Source: Nocardiopsis_B mangrovi
GTDB taxonomy: Bacteria > Actinomycetota > Actinomycetes > Streptosporangiales > Streptosporangiaceae
Assembly: GCF_042653925.1 (NCBI RefSeq)
Contig: NZ_JBHSFQ010000004.1
Coordinates: forward strand, 280,136-344,135
Reading direction: 5' to 3'
DNA length: 64,000 nt
Of this stretch, positions 25,174 to 33,927 are shown piece after piece. Position numbers and translations under genes: made by a program. Numbering within the stretch: position 1 is the first letter of the stretch; every line of letters starts with the position of its first letter. The notes below the pieces were generated by a model. It ran no database searches, was not told the DNA's origin, and saw only the letters and a program-made list of their open reading frames with translations.

Positions 25174-27207
25174 CTAGCCTTGCTGCTTCGCTTTGCGGTC
25201 GAGTTCGGCGAGGTAGGAGTTGTAGTCGTCCATGTCGGCGTCGTCGGACCCGCCGCGGCGGCTGTGCCGCTCGCGCCGGCGCTCGGTGCGCTCGTCGTCG
25301 CGCGACCACTGCACGACCAGGGCGATCATGACCAGCAGGGTGGGGATCTCGGCGACCGCCCAGGCGACCCCGCCGCCCATGTACTGGTCTTCGGCCACGC
25401 CCTCGCTCCACGGGACGACGAACTGCCCGTAGTAGTCCATGGCCAGCGGCTCCGACTGCATCATGATCGTGATGCCGAAGAACGCGTGCACGCCCATCGT
25501 GACCAGCAGCAGGACGATGCGCAGCAGGTGCGGGACCCTGCGCTGGGCGGGGTCGACGCCCACGATCACCCAGTAGAACAGGAACCCGCTCACCAGGAAG
25601 TGCACGCCCATGACCAGGTGGCCCAGGTGGTCGTTCATCAGCGCCGCGTACAGCGGCGTGAAGTAGAGCGCGTAGGGGCTGAGGACGAAGAGCGGGGTGG
25701 CCACCGCCGGGTGGGTGACCACGTGTGAGAAGCGGCTCTGCAGGAACGCGCTGATCCATTCGCGCGGCCCGCGGTCGCCGCGCCTGGCGGCGGGCTTGAG
25801 GGCGCGCAGGGCCAGGGTCACCGGGGCGCCGAGGACGAGCAGGATCGGGGTCAGCATGGACAGCACCATGTGCTGGACCATGTGGACGCTGAAGAGGACC
25901 ATCGAGTAGGTGCTGACCCCGCTGAGCTGCGCGATGACGATGGTCGCCAGGCCCGCCGCCCAGGCCGCGCAGCGGCCCCACGGCCAGCGGTCGCCGCGCC
26001 GGACCAGGCGCACCACCCCGGCGGCGTAGAGCCCGCCGAGGACCACGACGACCATGATGAAGAACAGGTCGGGCCGCCACAGGGTGGCGAGGGTCGTGGC
26101 GGTCATGGGCGGGGGCATGGGGAAGCCGAGCAGTTCGGCGACGGGGTCGACGGTGCCGTCGATCGGCGGGGGCGGCGCCGTGCGGCTGAGCGCGGTGGCC
26201 AGGCCCATGGCCGCGCCCATGACCGCGATCTCCGCCCCGGCCAGGCGGGCGAAGAGCCGCCGGCCCTCGGACTCGCGGATGCGCGGGATGGTGGAGCGGC
26301 GGTGCAGCCAGCCGATGACGCCGAGGACGGCGAAGACCGCGGCCTTGGCCACCATGATGCGGCCGTACTCGGTGGTGAACAGCTCCGTGACGTCGTAGAG
26401 GCGGCTGAGCGCGCTGGCGGTACCGCCGATGGCGACGCCGATGTAGGCCCACAGGGCGATCCGGCTGAACCGCTCGGCCGCGATCGCGGTGTGCTCGCCG
26501 TTGGCGCGCAGGCCGTGGAAGGTCACGGCGGCCAGCCCGCCCACCCACACGGAGATGGCCAGGACGTGCAGGGCCAGCCCGGTGGTGGCGAGCTCGTGGG
26601 CGCCGGAGGAAGCGGAGTGCCCGGTCAGCGCGGGCGGCACGACGCCGGCGAGGCCGGTCGCCACCAGGCCGACGGCCCCCGCCGCGGTCTCGACGGTGCG
26701 CCCGAACAGGGCGACCGCGGTGGCGAACAGGATGACGAACATCAGGCCGATGCCCTGCGCGACCGACCCGGCGTAGCTCGTCAGCTGGTCGCCGATGACC
26801 TCGCCCGGGGGCAGCCCGAGCAGGTCGGAGAGCTGGAAGACCAGGGTGACCCCGGCGGTGGCGGCCCAAACGAGCGCCGCCCACGATGCCGCCCGCACAT
26901 ACCCGCGGGCTTGGCCGCCCAGGATCCCCTTGTCGGAAGGCAGCAGGAACGCGGCGAGCAGCAGCAGGCCGACGGTGAGCGCGCCGGCGACGTCCATGAC
27001 GGTCCGGGCGACCGGCAGGCCCCAGCGGGTGAGGGGCCCGGCGTCGGGCAGGCCGGGGATGACCTGCGCGGTCACGGCGCCACCGGTGACCAGCGCGATG
27101 ATCAGCGCGATCAGGGTGACGGCGGTCGCCGCCACACCGATGATGATCGTGGTGTCGGTCCCGCCGCGCGCTGCGGTCGAGGTCTCGCGGTTCACTGGGG
27201 GAGCCAC
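25174..27207 (-). CDS. CopD-CtaG fusion: copper import and cytochrome c oxidase assembly
   Basis: This 677-residue polytopic membrane protein has two domains. The N-terminal half (to about residue 350) resembles CopD: helices around AHELATTGLALHVLAISVWVGGLAAVTFH, with the His and Trp residues typical of copper-resistance D proteins. The C-terminal half (about 390-640) is a caa3-type oxidase assembly factor CtaG: FFIMVVVVLGGLYAAGVV, VHMVQHMVLSMLTPILLVLGAP, PYALYFTPLYAALMNDHLGHLVMGVHFLVSGFLFYW and FFGITIMMQ. His residues in these helices probably carry copper. Such fusions are common in actinomycetes and are thought to supply copper to cytochrome c oxidase. The C-terminal tail is charged and cytoplasmic. 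No oxidase gene is adjacent. Confidence 0.92.
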   Translation of the reverse strand: MAPPVNRETSTAARGGTDTTIIIGVAATAVTLIALIIALVTGGAVTAQVIPGLPDAGPLTRWGLPVARTVMDVAGALTVGLLLLAAFLLPSDKGILGGQARGYVRAASWAALVWAATAGVTLVFQLSDLLGLPPGEVIGDQLTSYAGSVAQGIGLMFVILFATAVALFGRTVETAAGAVGLVATGLAGVVPPALTGHSASSGAHELATTGLALHVLAISVWVGGLAAVTFHGLRANGEHTAIAAERFSRIALWAYIGVAIGGTASALSRLYDVTELFTTEYGRIMVAKAAVFAVLGVIGWLHRRSTIPRIRESEGRRLFARLAGAEIAVMGAAMGLATALSRTAPPPPIDGTVDPVAELLGFPMPPPMTATTLATLWRPDLFFIMVVVVLGGLYAAGVVRLVRRGDRWPWGRCAAWAAGLATIVIAQLSGVSTYSMVLFSVHMVQHMVLSMLTPILLVLGAPVTLALRALKPAARRGDRGPREWISAFLQSRFSHVVTHPAVATPLFVLSPYALYFTPLYAALMNDHLGHLVMGVHFLVSGFLFYWVIVGVDPAQRRVPHLLRIVLLLVTMGVHAFFGITIMMQSEPLAMDYYGQFVVPWSEGVAEDQYMGGGVAWAVAEIPTLLVMIALVVQWSRDDERTERRRERHSRRGGSDDADMDDYNSYLAELDRKAKQQG

Positions 27208-27324
27208 GCGGTGCCACTCCGTCGTCGTCGAATTCGACAGGGCGCGGCTCGACGGCGGCTTTTCGGTCGGTCCACGGACGAGGAGTCCATGAGGCCGAAT
27301 CAGCGCCGGGGCAACGCCCTCCGG

Positions 27325-27447
27325 TCAGTGGCGGCGACGGATCACCACCACAGCGGTGGCCGCGCCCACCAGCAGCCCGAAACCGCCCCACAGCCAGGGG
27401 CCGAGCGCGGCGACGGAGTCGCCGGTGAGCAGGCCTGCCAGATCCAC
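27325..27447 (-). CDS. 40-residue single-pass membrane protein
   Basis: This short gene has a GTG start with a strong GAGGTG ribosome site seven bases upstream. The peptide starts MDLAGLLTGDSVAALG and continues into one membrane helix (LWGGFGLLVGAATAVVVI), with a basic end RRRH, so the C-terminus should be cytoplasmic. I know no family. It lies 118 bases upstream of the CopD-CtaG gene on the same strand and could be transcribed with it. The ribosome site and the conventional topology make it credible despite its size. Confidence 0.55.
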   Translation of the reverse strand: MDLAGLLTGDSVAALGPWLWGGFGLLVGAATAVVVIRRRH

Positions 27448-27668
27448 GCGGACACCACCTCGAACCAGGGTAAGCCTACTACTACAGCGCGTCGGACCCA
27501 CCGTGCGCAAAGCGCGGACGGGGCGGTGCAGACCCCACCGCCCCGCAGGTCAACGGCTTGGACACGCCTCCAGGAGTCCTCCCGGGATCCGTCCGCCGCA
27601 CCGCGGATCCGGGCGCCGCCGCACTCGCGCGGACGGCCGCCCGGGGCGGCGCGCGAACGCCTCCGCGG

Positions 27669-28697
27669 TCAGTCCGTGGGGTCCTCCGGGGAGGACAGGG
27701 TGAACACGTCGGCCCCCTTCTCCAGCGCCACCCGGCGCACGCGGCGCAGGTCGGGGTGCTCGGCGACCCACCGGTCGCCGATCTCCTGCTCGTCGGTGCG
27801 GATGGTGTCGTCGATGACGACGACCGCGTCGGTGGAGCAGCGCGGCAGCAGGACGGGCACGGCGGGGTAGCGCGCCTGCGGGCCGGTACGGGCGGGCGGG
27901 CCGTCGACGAACAGCAGGTCGATGCCCTTCAGGTCGGCCAGCGCGTCGACGTCGTACCAGCGCTGCGCGTCGGTGCCGTCGCCCTGGGGCGACCAGTCGC
28001 GCAGTGGGGCCAGCCGGACCTCCACGATGTCGGACAGCCCGTGGGCGGCGACCAGGTCGCGGCTGAGGGCGGCGTAGCGCTCGTCGTGCTCGATGGCCAC
28101 GAGCCGCCCGGAGCCCGCGCGGCGCAGCGCGTAGCCCAGCCACACGCTGGACGCGCCGCTGCCGCACTCCACGACGAGTTTGGGGGCGCGGTCGCGGATC
28201 TGCTCGACGAGCAGCCGCAGGATGTCGGGCGACGCCGCCCAGTCGCGCAGGGCGGGCATGAACGGGCCCGGCTTCAGGTAGTCGCGCAGTTCCTGCCAGG
28301 CGACCTGCTGCTCGTAGTCGGCCCGCCCTTGGGCGGTGACGTGGGCGGTCAGCCGCTCGAACCGGTCCTTCTGGTCGGCGCGGACGCCGCGCAGCGACTT
28401 GGGCAGCTCGCTGAGGCCGCCGAGGGTGTCGAGGCCGGTCTCGACCCGGTCCAGGAGTGCGGACTGGCCCGTGGCGAGGTCCGCGAGGTCGTCCCGCAGG
28501 CGGCGGAGCTGGATGCCCTGCCTGCGCACGGACACCGCCGCGGCCGCCACGGCCGCCGCTGTCAGGACCGACACGACCAGTTGCAGCGCGACCGCCGCAT
28601 CCACGGTGCCGGACGCCCACAGCAGCCCGGTCAGGCCCAGGCCGGCCGCTGTGGCCGCCGCTAGGGGAACCACGTAACGGGCAGGGGGCAGTCGCAT
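27669..28697 (-). CDS. Membrane-anchored class I SAM-dependent methyltransferase-like protein
   Basis: This 342-residue protein begins with two closely spaced membrane helices (YVVPLAAATAAGLGLTGLLW and ALQLVVSVLTAAAVAAAAV), then a coiled-coil region (VRRQGIQLRRLRDDLADLA to about residue 115). A C-terminal Rossmann methyltransferase-like domain follows: KLVVECGSGASSVWLGYALR is the SAM loop, and GRLVAIEHDERYAAL and IDLLFVDGPPARTG complete it. Proteins with this fold and anchor often sit near glycan or methyl-sugar genes; none is visible here. The ATG at 28697 follows CGGAGGA; the longer frame upstream has no merit. The acceptor is unknown. Confidence 0.8.
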   Translation of the reverse strand: MRLPPARYVVPLAAATAAGLGLTGLLWASGTVDAAVALQLVVSVLTAAAVAAAAVSVRRQGIQLRRLRDDLADLATGQSALLDRVETGLDTLGGLSELPKSLRGVRADQKDRFERLTAHVTAQGRADYEQQVAWQELRDYLKPGPFMPALRDWAASPDILRLLVEQIRDRAPKLVVECGSGASSVWLGYALRRAGSGRLVAIEHDERYAALSRDLVAAHGLSDIVEVRLAPLRDWSPQGDGTDAQRWYDVDALADLKGIDLLFVDGPPARTGPQARYPAVPVLLPRCSTDAVVVIDDTIRTDEQEIGDRWVAEHPDLRRVRRVALEKGADVFTLSSPEDPTD

Positions 28698-28990
28698 GGC
28701 GGTCCTCCGAATATCCGGGTTTCGATGATCCGGCGGCACATCATGGCGATAATCGGTGCCCACTCGGGAAAGTTCTCCGCAATTCATCGGAAACTCTGGG
28801 AGGGACCTTGATCTCCGCAGCTCATCCGGGCTGTGCGGTGACGACGATAGCGGTTCGCCCCCCGGATCGCGATACCGTCGAGCGGTCGACACGCGGTTTC
28901 CGGAGGTGTGGCGATGCTCAGACCGCCACATTGTTCGTCATTTGCGCCCTGCGTGCGTGAAAAGGGTCATTGGACTACGAAGGGGATGCG

Positions 28991-30304
28991 ATGCCCCAGT
29001 ACGACAGCGTCATCCGGTCGCGGCGCGTGGTCACCCCCGGCGGGGTCCGGCCCGGTGCGGTCGGGATCCGCGGCGGGCGTATCACCGCCGTGGCCGACTA
29101 CGACGCCCCGCTGACCGGTGGCGGCGAGACCGATCTGGGCCCGGTGGCGCTGCTCCCCGGCTGCGTGGACACCGACGTCGCCGTGCAGGCCCCGGGGCAG
29201 CAGCTGCGCGAGGGCTACGCGCGCACGTCCGCGGCGGCCGTGCGCGGCGGGGTGACCACCCTGGTCGTCACGCCCGCCCCCGCGCGCCCGGCGGTCACCG
29301 GGGTGCACGCGCTCAACGGCCACGTGGCCGCGGCGGCGGACAACGGTGTGCACGTCGCCTTCCTCGGCGGGATCGGGCCGCACAGCACCCCCGCCGACCT
29401 CGCCGACCTGCGCTCGGCGGGGGTGGTGGGGTTCCACTGCTCGCTGTCCGATGGCGGCGCGCCCGATGTGGGGCCCGTCGGCGATTCCCGGCTGCGCAAG
29501 GCCATGGTCGAACTCGCGGCCATGCAGGTCCCGCTGTTCGTGCACGCCGAGGACGCCGGCGAGCTGAGCGAGCCCGCGCGCGCCGGCAACGCCGCGCTGC
29601 TGGTGTCGCGCCCGCCGCGGGCCGAGCGCAGGGGGCTGGAGCGCATCATCGCCGCGGCGCGGGTGACCGGGGCCCGGACCCACGTCGCCCCGTTCACCGC
29701 CGCCGAGTGCGCCGCGATCCTCGCGGCGGCGCAGGCGATCGGCATCCCCGTCACCGCGCAGACCTGCCCCCACTACCTGTGCCTGCCCGCCGAACAGGTC
29801 CCCGACGCCTCCCCCGCCTTCGGCTGCCGCCCCCCGCTGCGGTCCAGCGCCAACCGCAACGCCCTGTGGAGCGTCCTGAGCGACGAGGGCGACTCCCCCA
29901 TCACCACGATCGGGTCGGGACACCGCCCGGGGACCGGGGTGGCGGCCATCGCGTGGCTGCTGCCCGCGCTGTGGACGGCCGCCGCCCGCCGGGGGTGCGG
30001 CCTGGACGACATCGCGCGCTGGACCGCCCAGGCCCCGGCCGAGCTGGTCGGGCTGCGGCGCAAGGGCCGGATCGCACCCGGCCACGACGCCGACCTCGTG
30101 GCGTTCGACCCCGACGCGGTCCAGGCGGTGCCCGAGCACGGCGGGGGACCCTATGCCGGGCGCCGCCTGACCGGCCGGGTGGCCGGGACGTGGGTGGCGG
30201 GGCGCACCGCGTTCGCCGACCCCGCCGGCACCGGGGCGGAGGGCGCGGGGAGGCCGGGCCCGAACACCGCCGACGGAGGCCCTTTGCTCCCCATCAGCGG
30301 CTGA
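28991..30304 (+). CDS. Allantoinase/dihydroorotase-like amidohydrolase lacking metal ligands
   Basis: This 437-residue cyclic-amidohydrolase homologue has the family's order of motifs: SVIRSRRVVTPGGV at the N-terminal sheet, LLPGCVDTDVAVQAPG, TTLVVTPAP, PLFVHAED, QTCPHYLCLP and the C-terminal KGRIAPGHDADLVAFDPD. The metal site is destroyed. The usual His-x-His is Asp62-x-Ala64, the carboxylated Lys position is His149, the fourth His is Pro234 and the catalytic Asp is Gly310. Of the six expected positions only His185 remains. It is therefore probably a non-catalytic member, possibly a structural partner or sensor, or it acts by another chemistry. No purine or pyrimidine genes are nearby. The ATG at 28991 follows AGGGGA. 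Confidence 0.85.
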   Translation: MPQYDSVIRSRRVVTPGGVRPGAVGIRGGRITAVADYDAPLTGGGETDLGPVALLPGCVDTDVAVQAPGQQLREGYARTSAAAVRGGVTTLVVTPAPARPAVTGVHALNGHVAAAADNGVHVAFLGGIGPHSTPADLADLRSAGVVGFHCSLSDGGAPDVGPVGDSRLRKAMVELAAMQVPLFVHAEDAGELSEPARAGNAALLVSRPPRAERRGLERIIAAARVTGARTHVAPFTAAECAAILAAAQAIGIPVTAQTCPHYLCLPAEQVPDASPAFGCRPPLRSSANRNALWSVLSDEGDSPITTIGSGHRPGTGVAAIAWLLPALWTAAARRGCGLDDIARWTAQAPAELVGLRRKGRIAPGHDADLVAFDPDAVQAVPEHGGGPYAGRRLTGRVAGTWVAGRTAFADPAGTGAEGAGRPGPNTADGGPLLPISG

Positions 30305-30329
30305 ACCCCCAGGGGTGGATACACTTTGT

Positions 30330-30359
30330 CAACATGGGCTCCGATTCGCTTCCATGTTG
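30330..30359 (+). promoter_or_regulatory. 8-bp inverted repeat upstream of ald
   Basis: CAACATGG and CCATGTTG are perfect inverted arms separated by 14 bases, 72 bases before the alanine dehydrogenase start and 26 after the previous stop. It could be an operator, for instance for an Lrp/AsnC-type regulator as is known for ald in other actinobacteria, or a weak terminator. Confidence 0.4.
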
Positions 30360-30430
30360 GAGATGGCCGGGGTCGCCCCTCCGCGTCACAGTGAGGGTGT
30401 AGCCGCAACGATGCCGAGGAGGGAACCGCC

Positions 30431-31549
30431 GTGCGCGTCGGTGTGCCCCGAGAAGTCAAGAACCACGAATACCGGGTGGCGATCACCCCGGCAGGCGTCC
30501 ACGAACTGGTGACCCGCGGGCACTCGGTAGCCGTCGAACGCGGCGCCGGCCTCGGCTCGTCGATCACCGACGAGGAGTTCACCGCCGCGGGCGCGAGCAT
30601 CCTCGGCACCGCCGACGACGTCTGGGCCGAGGGCGACCTGATCCTGAAGGTCAAGGAACCGGTGGCCGAGGAGTACCACCGGATGCGCGAAGGCCAGACC
30701 CTGTTCACCTACCTGCACCTGGCGGCCTCGCGTGAGTGCACGGACGCGCTGCTGGAGCGCAAGGTCACCGCCGTCGCCTACGAGACCGTGCAGCTGCCCG
30801 ACGGCTCGCTGCCGCTGCTGGCCCCGATGTCCGAGGTCGCCGGGCGGCTCGCCCCGCAGGTCGGCGCCGCCACGCTCCAGCGCCCCAACGGGGGCCGCGG
30901 CATGCTCATGGGCGGGGTTCCCGGGGTGCGGCCGGCGCGCGTCACCGTGATCGGCGCCGGGGTCTCGGGGCTCAGCGCCACCCGCATCGCGGTGGGCATG
31001 GGCGCCGATGTGACGCTGCTCGACCTCAACGTGGGCAAGCTGCGCCACGCCGACGACCTCTACGCGGGCCGGGTGGCGACCGTGTCCTCCAACGCCTTCG
31101 AGCTGGAACGCGCCGTCCTGGAGTCCGACCTCGTGATCGGAGCGGTGCTCATCCCCGGCGCCAAGGCGCCCAAGCTGGTGTCCAACGAGCTGGTCTCGCG
31201 GATGCGCAAGGGCGCGGTGCTCGTCGATATCGCCATCGACCAGGGCGGCTGCTTCGCCGACTCCCGGCCCACCACCCACGCCGATCCCACCTTCGACGTG
31301 CACGACACCGTGTTCTACTGCGTGGCGAACATGCCCGGCGCGGTCCCCAACACCTCCACCCACGCCCTCACCAAGGACACGCTGCGCTACGCGGTGGCGC
31401 TGGCCGGCAAGGGCTGGCGCGCGGCGCTGGCTGAGGACCCGGCGCTGGCGCAGGGCCTCAACACCTTCGACGGCGACCTCACCAACGAGGCCGTCGCGGA
31501 GGCGCACGGCCTGAAGCACCGCACGGTCGCCGAGGCGATCGCGGGATAG
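30431..31549 (+). CDS. ald: Alanine dehydrogenase
   Basis: This enzyme interconverts L-alanine and pyruvate plus ammonia using NAD, supporting alanine use as carbon and nitrogen source and redox balance. The 372-residue protein starts MRVGVPREVKNHEYRVAITP. It has the catalytic Lys in LILKVKEP and His in FTYLHLAA, and the Rossmann site VTVIGAGVSGLSATRIAVGMGADVTLLD. The C-terminus ANMPGAVPNTSTHALT is typical. The GTG start follows GAGGAGGGAACC. It is monocistronic, with an inverted repeat upstream that may regulate it. Confidence 0.97.
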   Translation: MRVGVPREVKNHEYRVAITPAGVHELVTRGHSVAVERGAGLGSSITDEEFTAAGASILGTADDVWAEGDLILKVKEPVAEEYHRMREGQTLFTYLHLAASRECTDALLERKVTAVAYETVQLPDGSLPLLAPMSEVAGRLAPQVGAATLQRPNGGRGMLMGGVPGVRPARVTVIGAGVSGLSATRIAVGMGADVTLLDLNVGKLRHADDLYAGRVATVSSNAFELERAVLESDLVIGAVLIPGAKAPKLVSNELVSRMRKGAVLVDIAIDQGGCFADSRPTTHADPTFDVHDTVFYCVANMPGAVPNTSTHALTKDTLRYAVALAGKGWRAALAEDPALAQGLNTFDGDLTNEAVAEAHGLKHRTVAEAIAG

Positions 31550-31851
31550 GGCGCGGCAGGCGGCGCCCGAGCAGACGGCCGGGCGCGCGGCCACGGCACC
31601 GCGCCCGTCCGGGGCCTTCCCGGGCGGGCGCCGTCGGCATGGCCGGGCCGCGCCGCGGAGCCCGCGGGACGGGTCCGGGCGGACGCAGGGCGCCCCCGCC
31701 CGGCGCCGGCCCACCGGACCGCGCCGGATTTCGATCCGGCGGGCGCAGGGGGGCGTCAGCCGGGCTCTGCGGGGCAGTGGACAACGCATGTGCAGGGACG
31801 ACATCGCGCTCGGCGAGACGCCCCTGGAGGTGCGGACCTTGGGGGTGGCCG
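31550..31851. other. 302-bp intergenic region, no gene seen
   Basis: The sequence is very GC-rich with short overlapping frames of Arg/Gly/Pro composition and no motif. It separates ald from a methyltransferase gene. I see no convincing promoter or terminator. Confidence 0.4.
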
Positions 31852-32451
31852 GTGGGACCACGGCGGCTCTGGACGGGGGCGCCCCCGGGGCGCAACCCCT
31901 TCGCCCTTCCGCGCGGCCTGAGCGGGCGGCTGGCCGGGCGGATCATGGCCCGCGCCAACCGGGACCGCAACGCCGAGCTGCTGGACTGGCTGGACGTCCG
32001 CGCGGGCACCCGCGTCCTGGAGGTCGGGTGCGGACCCGGGGTGCTGGTCGAGCTGCTGGCGCGCCGCCCGGGGGTGGCCGTGACCGCGGTCGACCCCTCG
32101 GACGAGATGGTCGCCATGGCGCGGCGGCGCAACGCCCGGGCCCTGCGCAGCGGGCGTGTACGCATCCACCGCGGCGACGCGGCGGCGACGGGAGTGGGCG
32201 ACGGCCGTGCGGACCTCGCGGTGTCGGTCAACACGGTGGCGATGTGGCCGAGCCTGGACGACGGGATGGCCGAGCTGCACCGGGTGCTGCGCAGCGGGGG
32301 CCGGGCCGTGGTCGCCTGGCACCGGCGGCCCACCCGATTCGCCCTCGCCGAGGAGGAGCTGTCGACCGTGGAGAAGGCGCTCGCGACCCGCTTCGGCACG
32401 GCCGAACGGACGCTCCTGCACGGCTCCGTGGTGTTCGCCGCGGTGAAATGA
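31852..32451 (+). CDS. Class I SAM-dependent methyltransferase
   Basis: This protein of about 199 residues is a small UbiE-like methyltransferase. After GRNPFALPRGLSGRLAGRIMARAN, which I know as a common actinobacterial N-terminus for this group, comes the SAM loop TRVLEVGCGPGVLVELLARRPG, then VTAVDPSDEMVAMARRRN, DGRADLAVSVNTVAMWP and LHRVLRSGGRAVVAWHRRPT. It is shorter than usual at the C-terminus, lacking the large substrate lid. The GTG at 31852 gives the conserved start; the frame is open further upstream without similarity. Substrate unknown. No partner gene is adjacent. Confidence 0.8.
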   Translation: MGPRRLWTGAPPGRNPFALPRGLSGRLAGRIMARANRDRNAELLDWLDVRAGTRVLEVGCGPGVLVELLARRPGVAVTAVDPSDEMVAMARRRNARALRSGRVRIHRGDAAATGVGDGRADLAVSVNTVAMWPSLDDGMAELHRVLRSGGRAVVAWHRRPTRFALAEEELSTVEKALATRFGTAERTLLHGSVVFAAVK

Positions 32452-32706
32452 GGACGGGCCCGTCCCCGGTCCCGGGGCGGCCTCCGCCGCCGCGCCCCGC
32501 TCCGCCGGCCCCGCGACACGCGCCGCCGGCCGCCGGATCTCCGTCCGCTCGCCCGCCGGCCCGCCGCCGGCGTCCCCGGTCATGCCCGGCCTCCCGGTAT
32601 CCACAGGGCGCTGCCCGGCGGTGGTGGGGCCGGGGGCGAGCGGATACCTTCGAATCGGAGGGGATCGACCCTTGACCACCCCACACCCGAGCGAGTTGGA
32701 GCGCGC

Positions 32707-33870
32707 GTGCCACCCACCGAACCGGTGACGGCCACCCGGGTCGCGAGCATCGACGCGACCCTGGTCCGGCTGCCGTCGGCCCATCCCCGGCCCCGCCGCG
32801 CCGATCCCGCGGGCCGGCCGCGCCGTGAGCCGCACGCCCTCGTCCGCGTCACCGACGACCGCGGCATCAGCGGCTGGGGCGAGGTCACCATGGCCGACCC
32901 CGACCGCTGGCGCCTCCTCGTCGACCACTACGCCCCCGCCCTGCTGGCGCACACGTGGCACCGGCCCACCGAGGCCGAACTCGCCTGGGCCGGCCTGCCC
33001 TGGTGCGCGCCCGTCGCGGCCGGGCTCGACTCCGCCTGCTGGGACCTCTGGTCCAAGCAGCGCGGGGCGCCGCTCGCCCACTCCCTGGGCGGCGAGCGCA
33101 CCGCGGTCACCGCCGGGGTCACGGTGCACCGCCAGGACACGCTCGACGCCCTGGTTCAGGAGGTCAACCGGCAGGTCGGCAGCGGGTTCCGGCGCATCCG
33201 GCTGGAGATCGCGCCCGGCCACGACATCGAGGCCGTCCGCGCCGTCCAGGAGAGCTACCCGTTCCTGGTACTCCAGGTCGACGCCCGCGGGCGCTACACC
33301 GAGGACCCCGCCGACCTCGACCGGCTCCGCGCCCTCGACAGCCGCGGCCTGCTCGCCATCGAGCAGCCGTTCGCGGCGCCCGACCTCGCCGCCCACGCCC
33401 GGCTGCACCGCGAGCTGCGCACGCCGGTCGCGCTGAACGCGTCGGTCGACTCCCTGGCCGCGCTCGACGATGCCATCCGCCTTGAAGCGGGCGGTGCGCT
33501 GAACCTGCGGGTGGCGAACCTGGGCGGGCTCACCCCGGCGCGCCGCGCCCACGACCGCGCCGCCGACGCCGGGTGGGACCTCTGGTGCGGTTCCGACTCC
33601 GAATCCGGGATCGGCCGGGCCGCGATCGTCGCCCTCGCGTCGCTTCCCGGGATCACCCTGCCCAGCGAGATGCCGGGAGCCGGCGGGCACACCGTCCGCG
33701 ATGTCGCCGATCCGCCGGTGCGCGCCCACGACGGCATCACGCCCATCCCGCTCACCCGTCCCGGGCTGGGCCACGATATCGACTTCCGGGCGCTGGGCAA
33801 CGCGGCGGTCGACTCCGTCTCGCTCGACCGCCAGGGCCGCCGCACCGTACCGGCGGAACCGGCCGACTGA
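32707..33870 (+). CDS. OSBS/N-succinylamino acid racemase-like enolase-superfamily protein with lost catalytic Lys
   Basis: This 387-residue protein aligns along its length with the o-succinylbenzoate synthase/N-acylamino acid racemase group: GISGWGEV, SACWDLWSKQRG, the GFRRIRLEIAPGHD strand, LQVDARGRY, AIEQPF, LNASVDSLAAL, LNLRVANLGG and PLTRPGLG. The diagnostic KxK is Arg165-Leu-Glu167, the second catalytic Lys is Arg268, and the third metal ligand Asp is Asn244. Asp192 and Glu219 are kept. It is therefore unlikely to perform the normal proton abstraction. No menaquinone genes surround it. It is convergent with the 2OG-oxygenase-like gene 57 bases away. The role is unknown and the family call is good. 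Confidence 0.82.
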   Translation: MPPTEPVTATRVASIDATLVRLPSAHPRPRRADPAGRPRREPHALVRVTDDRGISGWGEVTMADPDRWRLLVDHYAPALLAHTWHRPTEAELAWAGLPWCAPVAAGLDSACWDLWSKQRGAPLAHSLGGERTAVTAGVTVHRQDTLDALVQEVNRQVGSGFRRIRLEIAPGHDIEAVRAVQESYPFLVLQVDARGRYTEDPADLDRLRALDSRGLLAIEQPFAAPDLAAHARLHRELRTPVALNASVDSLAALDDAIRLEAGGALNLRVANLGGLTPARRAHDRAADAGWDLWCGSDSESGIGRAAIVALASLPGITLPSEMPGAGGHTVRDVADPPVRAHDGITPIPLTRPGLGHDIDFRALGNAAVDSVSLDRQGRRTVPAEPAD

Positions 33871-33927
33871 CGCCCGCGGGCGCCCGTCCGCTCCCGGCGC
33901 GGGCCGTGGCGGTGCGCCAGCCGCGCC

